From: Paenibacillus methanolicus
GTDB lineage: Bacteria; Bacillota; Bacilli; Paenibacillales; Paenibacillaceae
Direction of reading: 5' to 3'
Assembly: GCF_008124765.1 (NCBI RefSeq)
Contig: NZ_VNHS01000003.1
Span: forward strand, 186,001-250,000
DNA length: 64,000 bases
Below, in pieces: positions 17,331 through 26,448 of this stretch; positions within the stretch are counted from its first letter, which is position 1; each line of letters opens with the position of its first letter. Position numbers and translations under genes: made by a program. The notes under the pieces were generated by a model. The model saw only the letters and a list, made by a program, of their open reading frames with translations, was not told the origin of the DNA and searched no databases.

Positions 17331-18395
17331 TCAGATTTCTGGTCGAAACCCGGAAGCGGGTCCTCCCGCCGAAGTGGTATCCCCCTCGTAGAAATCGCCC
17401 TGAATGCGGATATGTTCGAAAGGCAGCGTCGGATTGGCCATTCGCCACAACATTCGGTCGGCGGCGCGATACCCGGTCTCGCGGATCGGAAGAATCGGCC
17501 GGGTACATGAAGCCAGTTCACCGGATGGTTCATTCAGAAACCCGACCAATGACATATCCTCGGGCACTCGCAGACCCAGCTCTCCGCACAACTCGTACAC
17601 GACCGCAACTTCGTTGTCCACGCCGCAAATAACGGCGCTCGGCGCAACGCGGAGCAAGAGCTCCTTCAGCTCGGCGCGCCACTGCTTACGAGCGTCCCGT
17701 TCACGAATCGAATGCTCGGCGGGGTCGACGGCAAGACCATTCAGGTTCATGGCATGACAATAAGCTTGCCACCGCAAAATGAACCCCCGCTGTAAATGTA
17801 TATCGCCCACATACATAATCCGTTCATGACCTAGCTTGCGTAAATAGGCGACCGCTTGAAACGCCGCTTCATAGACATCCCAGATCACGCTGTCGATTTT
17901 GACGCCCGGAGGCGGAAAGTTCAGCAGAATCTTCGGCCGGTTCAATCCGAACAGAGCGGTCTCCCAGGCGGCGGGCACAATGCTCGGCGCGATGAAAATG
18001 CCGTCCGCGTAAGCCATTCCGCTATCTTCGATCCAGGCGGCCATCTGTCCCTGGTTGTTCTTTGGCGGAAGCATGAGCAGCTCGATCTGATGGCCGAACG
18101 CATCGAAACGATCCTGCAGCCCCTGAAGCAGCAGCCGGTTGTAGGCCACGGATTCAGCGGTCTGAACCAATAGGAAGCGCAGCCGCTCCGCCGGATAAGG
18201 CGCGATGCGCTCCAGTCTCAAGCTGCGGATCTGATCCCGCGTATAGTACCCCAGCTTCTCGGCCGTCCGAACGATGAACTGCCTCGTCGCTTCGGACATG
18301 CCGGGCTTCCCTTTTAACGCTTTGGACACGGTCTGGACGGTCAAACCGGTCTCGTCGGCTATCGATTTCAGCGTAACCGGCTTGCGGACGGGCAT
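17331..18395 (-). CDS. LacI-family transcriptional repressor
   Basis: A 354-residue repressor with an N-terminal LacI HTH (T-L-K-S-I-A-D-E-T-G-L-T-V-Q-T-V-S-K-A-L-K-G) and a periplasmic-binding-like sugar domain. ATG at 18395 follows GAGGTGATCC. It is divergent from the FAD oxidoreductase and first in an operon with the kinase and regulator. Inverted repeats in the 150 bp between the divergent genes are likely its own operators. Inducer unknown. Confidence 0.93.
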   Translation of the reverse strand: MPVRKPVTLKSIADETGLTVQTVSKALKGKPGMSEATRQFIVRTAEKLGYYTRDQIRSLRLERIAPYPAERLRFLLVQTAESVAYNRLLLQGLQDRFDAFGHQIELLMLPPKNNQGQMAAWIEDSGMAYADGIFIAPSIVPAAWETALFGLNRPKILLNFPPPGVKIDSVIWDVYEAAFQAVAYLRKLGHERIMYVGDIHLQRGFILRWQAYCHAMNLNGLAVDPAEHSIRERDARKQWRAELKELLLRVAPSAVICGVDNEVAVVYELCGELGLRVPEDMSLVGFLNEPSGELASCTRPILPIRETGYRAADRMLWRMANPTLPFEHIRIQGDFYEGDTTSAGGPASGFRPEI

Positions 18396-18414
18396 CGCGG
18401 GATCACCTCAATAT

Positions 18415-18479
18415 ATTGAATGGATGCAAAGTTTATCCAATTCAATCATAGCACCGCGCTCTTTTGGATTAAACCAAAA
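18415..18479. promoter_or_regulatory. Two inverted repeats in the LacI/FAD divergent region
   Basis: The first, 18415-18446, pairs ATTGAATGGAT with ATCCAATTCAAT (one extra base). The second, 18462-18479, is TTTTGG-N6-CCAAAA. Both lie between the LacI start and the -10 box of the FAD gene, where repressor operators are expected. Confidence 0.5.
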
Positions 18480-18507
18480 TTAAACTAGTTCCCGTTTGTC
18501 AGCGTTC

Positions 18508-18513
18508 TATAAT
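18508..18513 (+). promoter_or_regulatory. -10 box of the FAD oxidoreductase gene
   Basis: A perfect TATAAT 34 bp upstream of the start. No good -35 box lies at 16-18 bp, which suggests a regulated promoter needing an activator or tuned by the adjacent operators. Confidence 0.5.
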
Positions 18514-18546
18514 GAAATCAATCGCAATCGAAGGAGGAAGATCGGC

Positions 18547-19956
18547 ATGAAGAAGACGAACGAACGCCGCGTCATGATTCCCTCGCACAGCCTGCCTGTC
18601 CGCCATACCCCGGACGTCGTCGTCGTGGGCGGCGGTCCGTCTGGCGTCGCGGCGGCCATTGCGGCTGCCCGTAGCGGCGCGGATACGCTGTTAATCGAGC
18701 AACGAGGCTATCTGGGCGGGATGGGAACAGCCGCGCTCGTACCTGCTTTTTGCCCCTATACGGACGGCGAGAAGCCGGTCATAAGGGGGATCGGACTCGA
18801 GCTCCTCGAGAAGATGAAGCAGGCAGCGGGCGAAGATTACATGCAGCGGTACAAGGACCTGCTGGATTGGGTGCCAATCGATGTGGAGACGTTGAAGCGC
18901 GTCTACGATGCCGAAGTCTTGTCGAGCGGGGCTAAGGTGTTGTTCTACACGATGGCGGATCAGGTGCTGCTGGACGGAGACCGGATCAGCGGTCTTGTCG
19001 TCGGCAACAAATCCGGCCGAGCCGTTATTCAAGCCGATCATTACATCGATGCCACGGGAGACGCGGACTTGGCCGCGCTCGCCGGCGTCCCCTTCCAATC
19101 CGGGGGCGAACAAGGAGAATTGCAGCCGGGCACGATGTGCTTCGTCGTCGCCGGGGCGGATCGCATCCGATTCGAGCAGCACCTTCGAGCAACGGGCGAG
19201 CATCCGCAGCTCGATCGAACCGTGAGCAAAGCGCAGGAGAAAGGCGATCTGCCCGAGGGGCGCAAACGGATATCCGGGATGGCCTGGATTACCGATTCCG
19301 TCGTCGGGTTCAACTTCGGCCATATCTTCGGCATCGACGGCACGAAGGCCGAGGATTTGACCCGCGCCGCAATAGAAGGAAGACGGCTCATCGAGACCCA
19401 AATCCGGTTTTTAAGCCGCTACGTGCCCGGCTTCGAAGCGATTCATCTCGTTCATTCCGGCGATCAAATCGGCATCCGCGAAACAAGACGGATCCAAGGC
19501 GACTATACGCTCGTCGTCGAAGATTTTCTCTCGATGCGGACGTTCGAAGACGATATTGCCCGCAACGCTTATTTCATCGACATCCACCTCGCGAATGTCG
19601 GCGGGACGATGACGATCAAACATCTGCCTAAGGGCAAATCGCACGGCGTGCCCTACCGGTGCATGCTTCCGCAGGGCAAATCGAACCTGATCGTCGCGGG
19701 CCGATCCGTCTCGTCCGACCGCCCCGTGCAAGGTTCGCTTCGCGTCATGCCCAACTGTTTCGCCATGGGCCAGGCTGCCGGCGTGTCCGCGGCTATGGCC
19801 AGCTCGGCCGGCATCGGTTTCCGCGAGGTTTCGATTCCGGATTTGCAGCGCAAGCTGATCGAACAAGGAGCTTGGCTCGGCGAACGGCCGGGCATAGCGG
19901 ATGCCGAACTGAACGTTTCCACCGCGAACATCAACTTCGAAACAGAATACAATTAA
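18547..19956 (+). CDS. FAD-dependent oxidoreductase
   Basis: A 469-residue flavoprotein of the FAD_oxidored class. It has the dinucleotide-binding V-V-V-G-G-G-P-S-G-V-A-A-A near residues 22-34, a covering loop G-G-M-G-T, and a second FAD contact Y-I-D-A-T-G-D-A-D-L-A-A-L. The C-terminal block G-R-S-V-S-S-D-R-P-V-Q-G-S-L-R-V-M-P is typical of this group, often found beside sugar-uptake loci. Substrate unknown. ATG at 18547 follows AAGGAGG by 9 bp. It is divergent from, and probably repressed by, the LacI regulator. Monocistronic. Confidence 0.85.
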   Translation: MKKTNERRVMIPSHSLPVRHTPDVVVVGGGPSGVAAAIAAARSGADTLLIEQRGYLGGMGTAALVPAFCPYTDGEKPVIRGIGLELLEKMKQAAGEDYMQRYKDLLDWVPIDVETLKRVYDAEVLSSGAKVLFYTMADQVLLDGDRISGLVVGNKSGRAVIQADHYIDATGDADLAALAGVPFQSGGEQGELQPGTMCFVVAGADRIRFEQHLRATGEHPQLDRTVSKAQEKGDLPEGRKRISGMAWITDSVVGFNFGHIFGIDGTKAEDLTRAAIEGRRLIETQIRFLSRYVPGFEAIHLVHSGDQIGIRETRRIQGDYTLVVEDFLSMRTFEDDIARNAYFIDIHLANVGGTMTIKHLPKGKSHGVPYRCMLPQGKSNLIVAGRSVSSDRPVQGSLRVMPNCFAMGQAAGVSAAMASSAGIGFREVSIPDLQRKLIEQGAWLGERPGIADAELNVSTANINFETEYN

Positions 19957-19997
19957 CGAAGCGTAGCGTCATACACAGCGAACCGAGCTGCCCCAAC

Positions 19998-20050
19998 AGA
20001 AAAAAGCGCTTAACATCGACATCTCCCATGTCATGTTAAGCGCTTCTCAT
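19998..20050. terminator. Bidirectional terminator between FAD and GH3 genes
   Basis: A very long stem: GCGCTTAACATCGACAT pairs with ATGTCATGTTAAGCGC with one bulged base. A-tract on the left gives a T-run on the minus strand, so it mainly serves the GH3 gene. Confidence 0.85.
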
Positions 20051-20069
20051 ATCTGCGTATAGGAACGTT

Positions 20070-22871
20070 TTACTTCCCGTACTTCGCCGTGCGCGCGTCT
20101 TGAATAACGCCCTTCCAGTTCAAGCCGAAGGCAAAGTCGTACGCGTTGCCTTCGCTATCCACGTGGACCGCCATGTCGTGCGGCACGTCTTCGAACTGCT
20201 TCTCCACCGTCTCCATATCCTTCGGCATCTGCATCGGCAGCAGGCCGGAAGGCTCGGATTTGCCGGACATCAAATCCATCAGCGCCTGATCCTGCACGCC
20301 GAAGTTCACGAGGATCGCATCGGCCGCGCCTTCGAATTCCTTCATGACGAGCGGATTATCGGTGAGCACCGAGACGATGACAGGCTTGCCGTTCATCGCT
20401 TTTTGCGTGTCCAGTACACTCTCCAGATCCTTGATGTTGCTGGCTGTCACGGACTTGCCTTTGTATGAGCGGTTCGTGAATTTCTCCAACGGATCGCCGC
20501 CGGCGATGCTCGTCTCGCGTGCTTGGTCCGCTTTGTACGTGCCGTACTGCAGGCTGATCGGCACGTAGCCGTTGCCGCCGGCAGCCAGATCCGCCTTGCT
20601 GTAGCCGACGCCGGTATCCGGATTCGTGATGATGACGAGGCCGTAATCCGCTTCCGCCGGGTTATCCGTCACGTTGAAATATTTGCGGACGACGTCCAGA
20701 TTCACCGGATAATCCGTCTTGGCCGGCGTCACGTTATTAAACCAGCCTACGGTCTCCGGATAGAACTTCTTCGGAATGTACACCGTCGATTTGGCTTTCA
20801 GCGGCAGCACGTTGTCCTTGTTCTTCAGCATGACGACCGATTTCAGCTGCGCCTCGTAGCCTGCTGTCATATAGTCGGGATTGCCGACGACCTCTACCGT
20901 GTTCTCTATGTTCACGTAGGCATTCTCGAACAAGCCGGTGCGGAAAATGTTCTTCAGCAGACGCACGGCCGACTGTTCGAACCGCTTGCGCATGAATGCT
21001 TCGCCGTGCTCCTTCACGCCGATGGCGTACGCCTCGATGATCGGCCCAGCCTCGTTATTGCCGCCGAACTGGTCCACGCCGGCCATGATGACCTTGTAGT
21101 GGCGCTCGGCTTCCGACAGCTGCTCCACCCCGAACGGTCTGCCGGAGAACGTGTCCGGCGTCGGTCCGGAATCCTTGGTGATGCCCCAGTCCGTCGTGAC
21201 GACGCCGTCGTAGCCGTATTTGGTCCGCAGCAGTTCAGTGATCAAATATTCGTTGTACGAATTGCCGACGTTCTCCTCGTTAACCGTATCCTGGTTGTAC
21301 GAGACCGTGTAGTACGGCATGACCGCGGACGCCATGCCCGTCTTGCCTTCGAGCTTGAAGGCGCCGTTCACGAACGGCAGCAGATGTTCCGCGAAATTGT
21401 CGCCCGGATAGACCGCATATTTGCCATAAGAGAAGTGAGCATCTCGCCCGCCCTCGCCAGAGCCGCCGCCAGGCCAATGCTTGACCATGGCGTTCACGCT
21501 GCCGTATCCCCAACCACCCTCGATTTCATCGCGGCCCGTAGAAGTCTGGAATCCGTCTACGTAAGCGCGGGCCATGTCGGTCGCCAGCAGCGAGTCTTCG
21601 CCGAAGGTGCCGTTGAACCGGCTCCAGCGCGGATCGGTCGCCATGTCGATCTGCGGCGACAAGGCGGTGGTGATGCCGAGCGCGCGGTATTCTTTGGCCG
21701 CGATTTCGCCGAATTGCTCGGTCAGTTCGGGGTCGAATGTCGCGGCAAGGCCGAGCGTCTCGGGCCACATCGAAATTTTGCCGCCCGCTCCTGCATTATA
21801 CTCCGTGCTAGGAACCGTGGTATGCCGCGGGTCGGAGCTGTTGTTGGCCGGAATGCCCAAGCCTTCGCCTTCGACGAGCGCCTGCACGTTGTTGTTCCAG
21901 CGCGCCGCCACCTCGGGACTCTCGACCGTGGTGATCAGCACATGGCGCAAGTTATCTTGAATGAGGAACTTCTTCTGATCGTCCGTCAAGTCCGAGGATT
22001 TCGCGCCGCCTTCGGCCAACGTCTTGCCGTTGTACTTGGCCGTCGCGCTGCCCGGGATCGATTGATGCGCGCTGTACAGCATGAGGCCCGCGATTTGCTC
22101 CACCGTCATCTGGGAGGCGAGATTAACAGCGCGCTTGTCCGCTTCCAAGCGCCAATCCTCGTAACCATCCAATTCCCCGTTCCGGTTCATATCCTTGAAC
22201 GCATGCCCGTCCGCCTGGATGACGCCGACGCCGGACGCGGAGGAATAGCCTAACGTCGTGCCGCCTTTATTAATCACGCGATGAATGCCGCTGCCATCCG
22301 CTGCGGTCTCCAGCCACTTCGCTCCGTACCCGGCGACGAGCTTGTCGAGGAGCGCGAGCACTTCGGCGCGCGTCAGCGTATGATTCGCGCTTGCCGCGGC
22401 CAGCGTCGGCATGCCGTTCATCCGCGCCGTCACGTCCGTCGTCGCGATGCCGAACGCCTTGGCCAGCATCGCGACCGCGGCCTGCTTATTCAGACCTTCT
22501 TTCGGCTTCGCGCCTTGACCCGAATCCTCGATATACCCCGCTTCCTTCGCCTTCAGCATGTCGCTCGCATACCAAGCGCCCGGCGCCACGTCCGCGAAGT
22601 TGACGCTCGCTTTCTTCTCGAAGCCGAGCACGCGGTTGACCACGGCCGCGAACTCCGCGCGGCTCATCGGCTTATCCGGTCCGAAGGTGCCGTCCGACAA
22701 GCCCGCGACGACGCCGCGCGCCATCCATGTCTCGATGCTGGCGGAAGCCCAGTGCCCGCTAACGTCGGAGAAGTTTCGCGCGCCTTCCCCGAAGACGGTA
22801 GGACTGAGCGACGATAGCGCGAGTCCCAAAGACAGCGTGATGCCGGTCATGCGTCGAATTCTTGTTTTCAT
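20070..22871 (-). CDS. SLH-anchored GH3 beta-glycosidase
   Basis: A 933-residue secreted protein: signal peptide (residues 1-28), two clear SLH modules (about 33-75 and 90-135) and a weaker third (about 145-180), which hold it to the cell-wall polymer. A GH3 catalytic module follows from about 215. The nucleophile is Asp561 in G-V-V-T-T-D-W-G; K-H-W-P-G-G-G-S-G-E-G-G-R-D matches the conserved Lys-His site. A calcium-like D-M-N-R-N-G-E-L-D motif lies near 227. It probably cleaves beta-glucosides or beta-xylosides at the cell surface, feeding the importers nearby. Specificity is not readable from sequence. Confidence 0.92.
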   Translation of the reverse strand: MKTRIRRMTGITLSLGLALSSLSPTVFGEGARNFSDVSGHWASASIETWMARGVVAGLSDGTFGPDKPMSRAEFAAVVNRVLGFEKKASVNFADVAPGAWYASDMLKAKEAGYIEDSGQGAKPKEGLNKQAAVAMLAKAFGIATTDVTARMNGMPTLAAASANHTLTRAEVLALLDKLVAGYGAKWLETAADGSGIHRVINKGGTTLGYSSASGVGVIQADGHAFKDMNRNGELDGYEDWRLEADKRAVNLASQMTVEQIAGLMLYSAHQSIPGSATAKYNGKTLAEGGAKSSDLTDDQKKFLIQDNLRHVLITTVESPEVAARWNNNVQALVEGEGLGIPANNSSDPRHTTVPSTEYNAGAGGKISMWPETLGLAATFDPELTEQFGEIAAKEYRALGITTALSPQIDMATDPRWSRFNGTFGEDSLLATDMARAYVDGFQTSTGRDEIEGGWGYGSVNAMVKHWPGGGSGEGGRDAHFSYGKYAVYPGDNFAEHLLPFVNGAFKLEGKTGMASAVMPYYTVSYNQDTVNEENVGNSYNEYLITELLRTKYGYDGVVTTDWGITKDSGPTPDTFSGRPFGVEQLSEAERHYKVIMAGVDQFGGNNEAGPIIEAYAIGVKEHGEAFMRKRFEQSAVRLLKNIFRTGLFENAYVNIENTVEVVGNPDYMTAGYEAQLKSVVMLKNKDNVLPLKAKSTVYIPKKFYPETVGWFNNVTPAKTDYPVNLDVVRKYFNVTDNPAEADYGLVIITNPDTGVGYSKADLAAGGNGYVPISLQYGTYKADQARETSIAGGDPLEKFTNRSYKGKSVTASNIKDLESVLDTQKAMNGKPVIVSVLTDNPLVMKEFEGAADAILVNFGVQDQALMDLMSGKSEPSGLLPMQMPKDMETVEKQFEDVPHDMAVHVDSEGNAYDFAFGLNWKGVIQDARTAKYGK

Positions 22872-22992
22872 AGGTGGTGCCTCCCTCGTGATCTGCTCTT
22901 ATGTATCCGCTTTCAGTATAAGAGCGGCGCCACCGGCCCAACTATGACATTCCGGACCTGTTTTTGTTGCGATTCCGACTTCCTGTTCTTAA

Positions 22993-23052
22993 GGTAACGC
23001 TTACCATTCCTATTGAAATCGGTATCCGATACAATGGGTGAAAGCGTTCATA
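22993..23052 (+). promoter_or_regulatory. Operator-like palindrome and cre-like site before the HK-RR-SBP operon
   Basis: GGTAACGCTTACC at 22993-23005 is an inverted repeat (GGTAA-CGC-TTACC). TGAAAGCGTTCATA at 23039-23052 matches the cre pattern at 13 of 14 positions. They lie between the divergent GH3 and kinase genes, so either gene may respond. Confidence 0.45.
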
Positions 23053-23067
23053 AGGTGGTTCGCAAGC

Positions 23068-24804
23068 ATGCCAAGGTTAAACAAACTCGCGTTTCGCTCG
23101 CTGCGGTTTCAGCTCGTCGCCGGGGTTCTGCTCGTCACCCTGCCCCTCATTGCGCTGCTGATCGCGAGCAATCACTACTCGATACAGGTCGTCCGGGGCC
23201 AAATCGCGCAGTCGAGCCAGAACACGGTCTCGCTCTACATGAATCAGATCGACAATACGCTGGAGGAAACCGGCAACTACCTCTATACATTGGCGGCCCA
23301 AGAGACGAGCCTCATGTATCTGAAGCTGTGGGAAGGAAATTATCATCAGGTCTATAATCAGGCGAAGATCGAGATGTACAACAAGCTGTCGGACGAGATC
23401 GCGACGCAGAAACAAGTGGACACGCTCTTCATCTACTCTTCGGCCAACGACGACCTCATCCAAACGACGACAGGGCGATCGACGATCGAGGAACGGCGGC
23501 AGATTACCGAGGAAGTCAAACGGCAGCTGCGCGCGCAAAGAGCTCCCGGAAGCGCGGGCATCGACAAGTGGTCGGTGCTGGAAGCAAGCGGCGATCATTA
23601 CCTCTGTCTCATCGTCCGAACCGGCACCGTATATGTCGGCGCGTTGATGCATGCCGACAGCTTGCGGTTTCCGTTCCATCTGGTCGACCTCGGCACGGAC
23701 GGCAAAGTCGTCTTGACGGATTCGCGGAATCGTCCGCTATCCGACGCGGAATTTTTCGCCGCTGATCCGAAGCTGCAGCTCGCGTTCGACAAGACCGGCT
23801 ACGACTTGACCGGCCAGGATGACCGTTATCTGCTGGTCGGCGAGACGTCCGGCGAAGGAAGCTTTCATGTCGTCGCCTTAATTCCGAACGAAGCGATACT
23901 GGAGAAGCTGCCCTTCTTGCAGCGGATATTCTCCGGCATCTCGATCGGCGCGATCGCGCTTGTCCTCCTCTTCCTCACCTTCATGCGGAAGGTCATTCTG
24001 GCGCCGGTCAAAAATCTCGTGCTGGCGATGCGCAAAGTATCCGGCGGTCATCTCGACGCGAGGCTGGCGGAGCATTCCGCCACGTACGAGATGGAGCTCA
24101 TGAACAAAACCTACAACAACATGGTCGGACAGATCCAGGCGCTTAAGATCAGCGTATATGAGGAGCAGTTGAATGTTCAGCGGGCGGAGCTCAAGCAGCT
24201 GCAGCTCCAGGTCAATCCGCATTTTTTCTTGAATTCCTTGAACATTATTTACAATCTGGCCAGCGTGAAGGATTTCGCGCTCATCAAAGAGATGTCGCTC
24301 TGTCTGGTCAAATATTTCCGTTACACGTTCCGAAGCGCCATGGCGCTTGTGGAGCTCCGGGAAGAGATCGCCCATATTCGCAACTACTTGAACATCCAGG
24401 CGCTTCGCTTCCCGGACCAGCTTACGTACCGCATCGACGTCGACGAATCGTGCGCGCGCCAGCCCATTCCGCTGCTCATGATTCAGCCTTTCGTCGAAAA
24501 CGCGGTGAAGCATGCGTTCGTGATGGACAAGCCGCTCGATATCGCCATCGAGGTCCGTTCGGAGGCCGACGCCATGCTGAACATCGTCATTCAAGACAAC
24601 GGCCGCGGGTTCCCGCCCGACGTGCTGGCCAAACTCCAAGCGAAGCATTCGCTGAGCAACGAACAAGGCGAACATATCGGCATCTGGAACGTGCAGCATC
24701 GTCTGCAGCTCATGTTCCAGGACCGGAGATCGGGCATCCGCTTCTCCAACATTCCCGACCGCGGGGCGCGCATCGAGTTATGGCTGCCGCGGGTCGAAGC
24801 GTAA
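23068..24804 (+). CDS. YesM-type sensor histidine kinase
   Basis: A membrane kinase of about 578 residues: helix 1 near 15-38, extracellular sensor, helix 2 near 290-312, HAMP, then the HisK block Q-V-N-P-H-F-F-L-N-S-L-N and an HATPase with D-N-G-R-G-F. The ATG at 23068 has AAGGTGG 9 bp upstream and is preferred over the GTG at 23038. It is first in an operon with a YesN-type regulator (18 bp away) and an orphan solute-binding lipoprotein, which may act as its sensory partner. Confidence 0.93.
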   Translation: MPRLNKLAFRSLRFQLVAGVLLVTLPLIALLIASNHYSIQVVRGQIAQSSQNTVSLYMNQIDNTLEETGNYLYTLAAQETSLMYLKLWEGNYHQVYNQAKIEMYNKLSDEIATQKQVDTLFIYSSANDDLIQTTTGRSTIEERRQITEEVKRQLRAQRAPGSAGIDKWSVLEASGDHYLCLIVRTGTVYVGALMHADSLRFPFHLVDLGTDGKVVLTDSRNRPLSDAEFFAADPKLQLAFDKTGYDLTGQDDRYLLVGETSGEGSFHVVALIPNEAILEKLPFLQRIFSGISIGAIALVLLFLTFMRKVILAPVKNLVLAMRKVSGGHLDARLAEHSATYEMELMNKTYNNMVGQIQALKISVYEEQLNVQRAELKQLQLQVNPHFFLNSLNIIYNLASVKDFALIKEMSLCLVKYFRYTFRSAMALVELREEIAHIRNYLNIQALRFPDQLTYRIDVDESCARQPIPLLMIQPFVENAVKHAFVMDKPLDIAIEVRSEADAMLNIVIQDNGRGFPPDVLAKLQAKHSLSNEQGEHIGIWNVQHRLQLMFQDRRSGIRFSNIPDRGARIELWLPRVEA

Positions 24805-24822
24805 CAGAAGGAGCATGCAATT

Positions 24823-26442
24823 ATGATTCAAATTCTAATCGTCGACGATGAAATCCATGCGGTCCGCGGACTCGAAGCGGATGTGAATTGGGACAAACTT
24901 GCGGTCTCCTCGGTTCACAAGGCCTATAACGCCCGTCAGGCGCAGGAGGTGCTGAACAGCCATTCGATCGACATCGTGATCTGCGATATCGAGATGCCGG
25001 AAGTCAGCGGCCTGCAGCTGATGACCTGGGTCAAGGCGCATTACCCGGCGGTCGAGTCGATCTTCCTGACCTGCCACTCGGAGTTCCACTACGCCAAGGA
25101 AGCGATCCATCTCGGAAGTCTGGAATACTTGCTCAAGCCGGCGCCCGTCGACGAGCTGGAACGCGCGATCGGCAAGGCGGCCGAGAGCGTGCGGCGCAAC
25201 CGGCGGCAGCGCGAATTTCAAGCGACGTACGAAAAATATGCCGAGCTGTGGTCCAGCCATCAACCCCTGCTGGTTGAACGCTTCTGGTCGGATTTGCTCC
25301 ATCAGCGAATCCCTTCGAGCGCCGAAGCGGTAAGCAAAGCCGCCCTGCAGCTAACCCTGCCCTTCGAGAAGGACGATCGATTCCTGCCCGTCTACATTCA
25401 AGTGGATCGCTGGCATCGGGAGTGGTCGTCCCGGGAAGCGAGCATTATGGAATACGCGCTGCAGAACGCTGCCGCGGAGACGATCGCGGGCGACGGCCGG
25501 CAGGGACATGCCGTGCGGCTTAATCAAGGCGGCTTCGTCGCGATGCTTCGCCTCCCCGCTTCCGTCGAGCCGGACCACGAACGCTTGGCGGAAGCATGCC
25601 GGACCTTTATCGCCTCCTGCGAACGCTACTTCTATTGCGATTTGTCCTGTTACATCGGAACGCCGGCCGCTTTGGAGGCCGCGACGGATGTGATGCTGGC
25701 GTTGCTCGATTGCGCGAACAACCACGTGGCCCTGCACAAGCAGGTTATTTTTCTAGATCAGCCGGAGCCGCCCGCCTCTTCCGCGTCGTTGCCCGAGATG
25801 ACGAGACTTCGGGAGCTGCTGGAAGCCGGCCAGAAAGACCTGCTGCACGCCGAGCTGCGCCGATACTTGACCGCAATGCGGACCCCGTCCGTGCCGGCAA
25901 GTTTCCTCCACCGGTTCTTCCACGACTTCCTTCAGGCGGTCTATTATACATTGCAGCTGAACGGCTTGCAGGCGCATCTGATTTTCGCCGAGCCCGCGTT
26001 TGCGAAACTGGCCGCTTCCGCCACGCGGTCGCTTTATCATTTGGAGGAATGGGCTGGCTACGTTATTCGCCGCGCGTTCGAACATATGCAGGCCGCGGAG
26101 GAAGCGCCGTCGGTCGTGGACCGGGCGAAGCGGTATATCGCCGACCATCTGGACCAGAATCTGACTCGGGAGCTGATCGCCAATCACGTCTATCTGAATC
26201 CAGACTATCTGGCCCGCCTCTTCAAGAGAGAGACCGGGCTGTCGATCACGGATTACTTGACGGAAGCGCGCATGGGGCTCGCCCGGAAGCTGCTCGTACA
26301 GACCGAGCTTCCCGTCAGCACCATCGCCGAGCGAACCGGGATCCCGAATTTCTCGTATTTCTCGAAGCAGTTCAAGCGCAACGCCCAGATGAGTCCGCTG
26401 GAATACCGCCAGCTCGGACGCAACGGTTATCGAAAGGAGTGA
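24823..26442 (+). CDS. YesN-type response regulator (receiver + AraC HTH)
   Basis: A 539-residue regulator with receiver domain (Asp55 in I-C-D-I-E-M-P), a long central region and a C-terminal AraC HTH pair (N-H-V-Y-L-N-P-D-Y-L-A-R-L-F-K, then T-G-I-P-N-F-S-Y-F-S-K-Q-F-K). ATG at 24823 follows AGAAGGAGC. It is the cognate partner of the upstream kinase. The target could be the divergent GH3 gene or a transporter elsewhere. Confidence 0.95.
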   Translation: MIQILIVDDEIHAVRGLEADVNWDKLAVSSVHKAYNARQAQEVLNSHSIDIVICDIEMPEVSGLQLMTWVKAHYPAVESIFLTCHSEFHYAKEAIHLGSLEYLLKPAPVDELERAIGKAAESVRRNRRQREFQATYEKYAELWSSHQPLLVERFWSDLLHQRIPSSAEAVSKAALQLTLPFEKDDRFLPVYIQVDRWHREWSSREASIMEYALQNAAAETIAGDGRQGHAVRLNQGGFVAMLRLPASVEPDHERLAEACRTFIASCERYFYCDLSCYIGTPAALEAATDVMLALLDCANNHVALHKQVIFLDQPEPPASSASLPEMTRLRELLEAGQKDLLHAELRRYLTAMRTPSVPASFLHRFFHDFLQAVYYTLQLNGLQAHLIFAEPAFAKLAASATRSLYHLEEWAGYVIRRAFEHMQAAEEAPSVVDRAKRYIADHLDQNLTRELIANHVYLNPDYLARLFKRETGLSITDYLTEARMGLARKLLVQTELPVSTIAERTGIPNFSYFSKQFKRNAQMSPLEYRQLGRNGYRKE

Positions 26443-26448
26443 ACCCGC

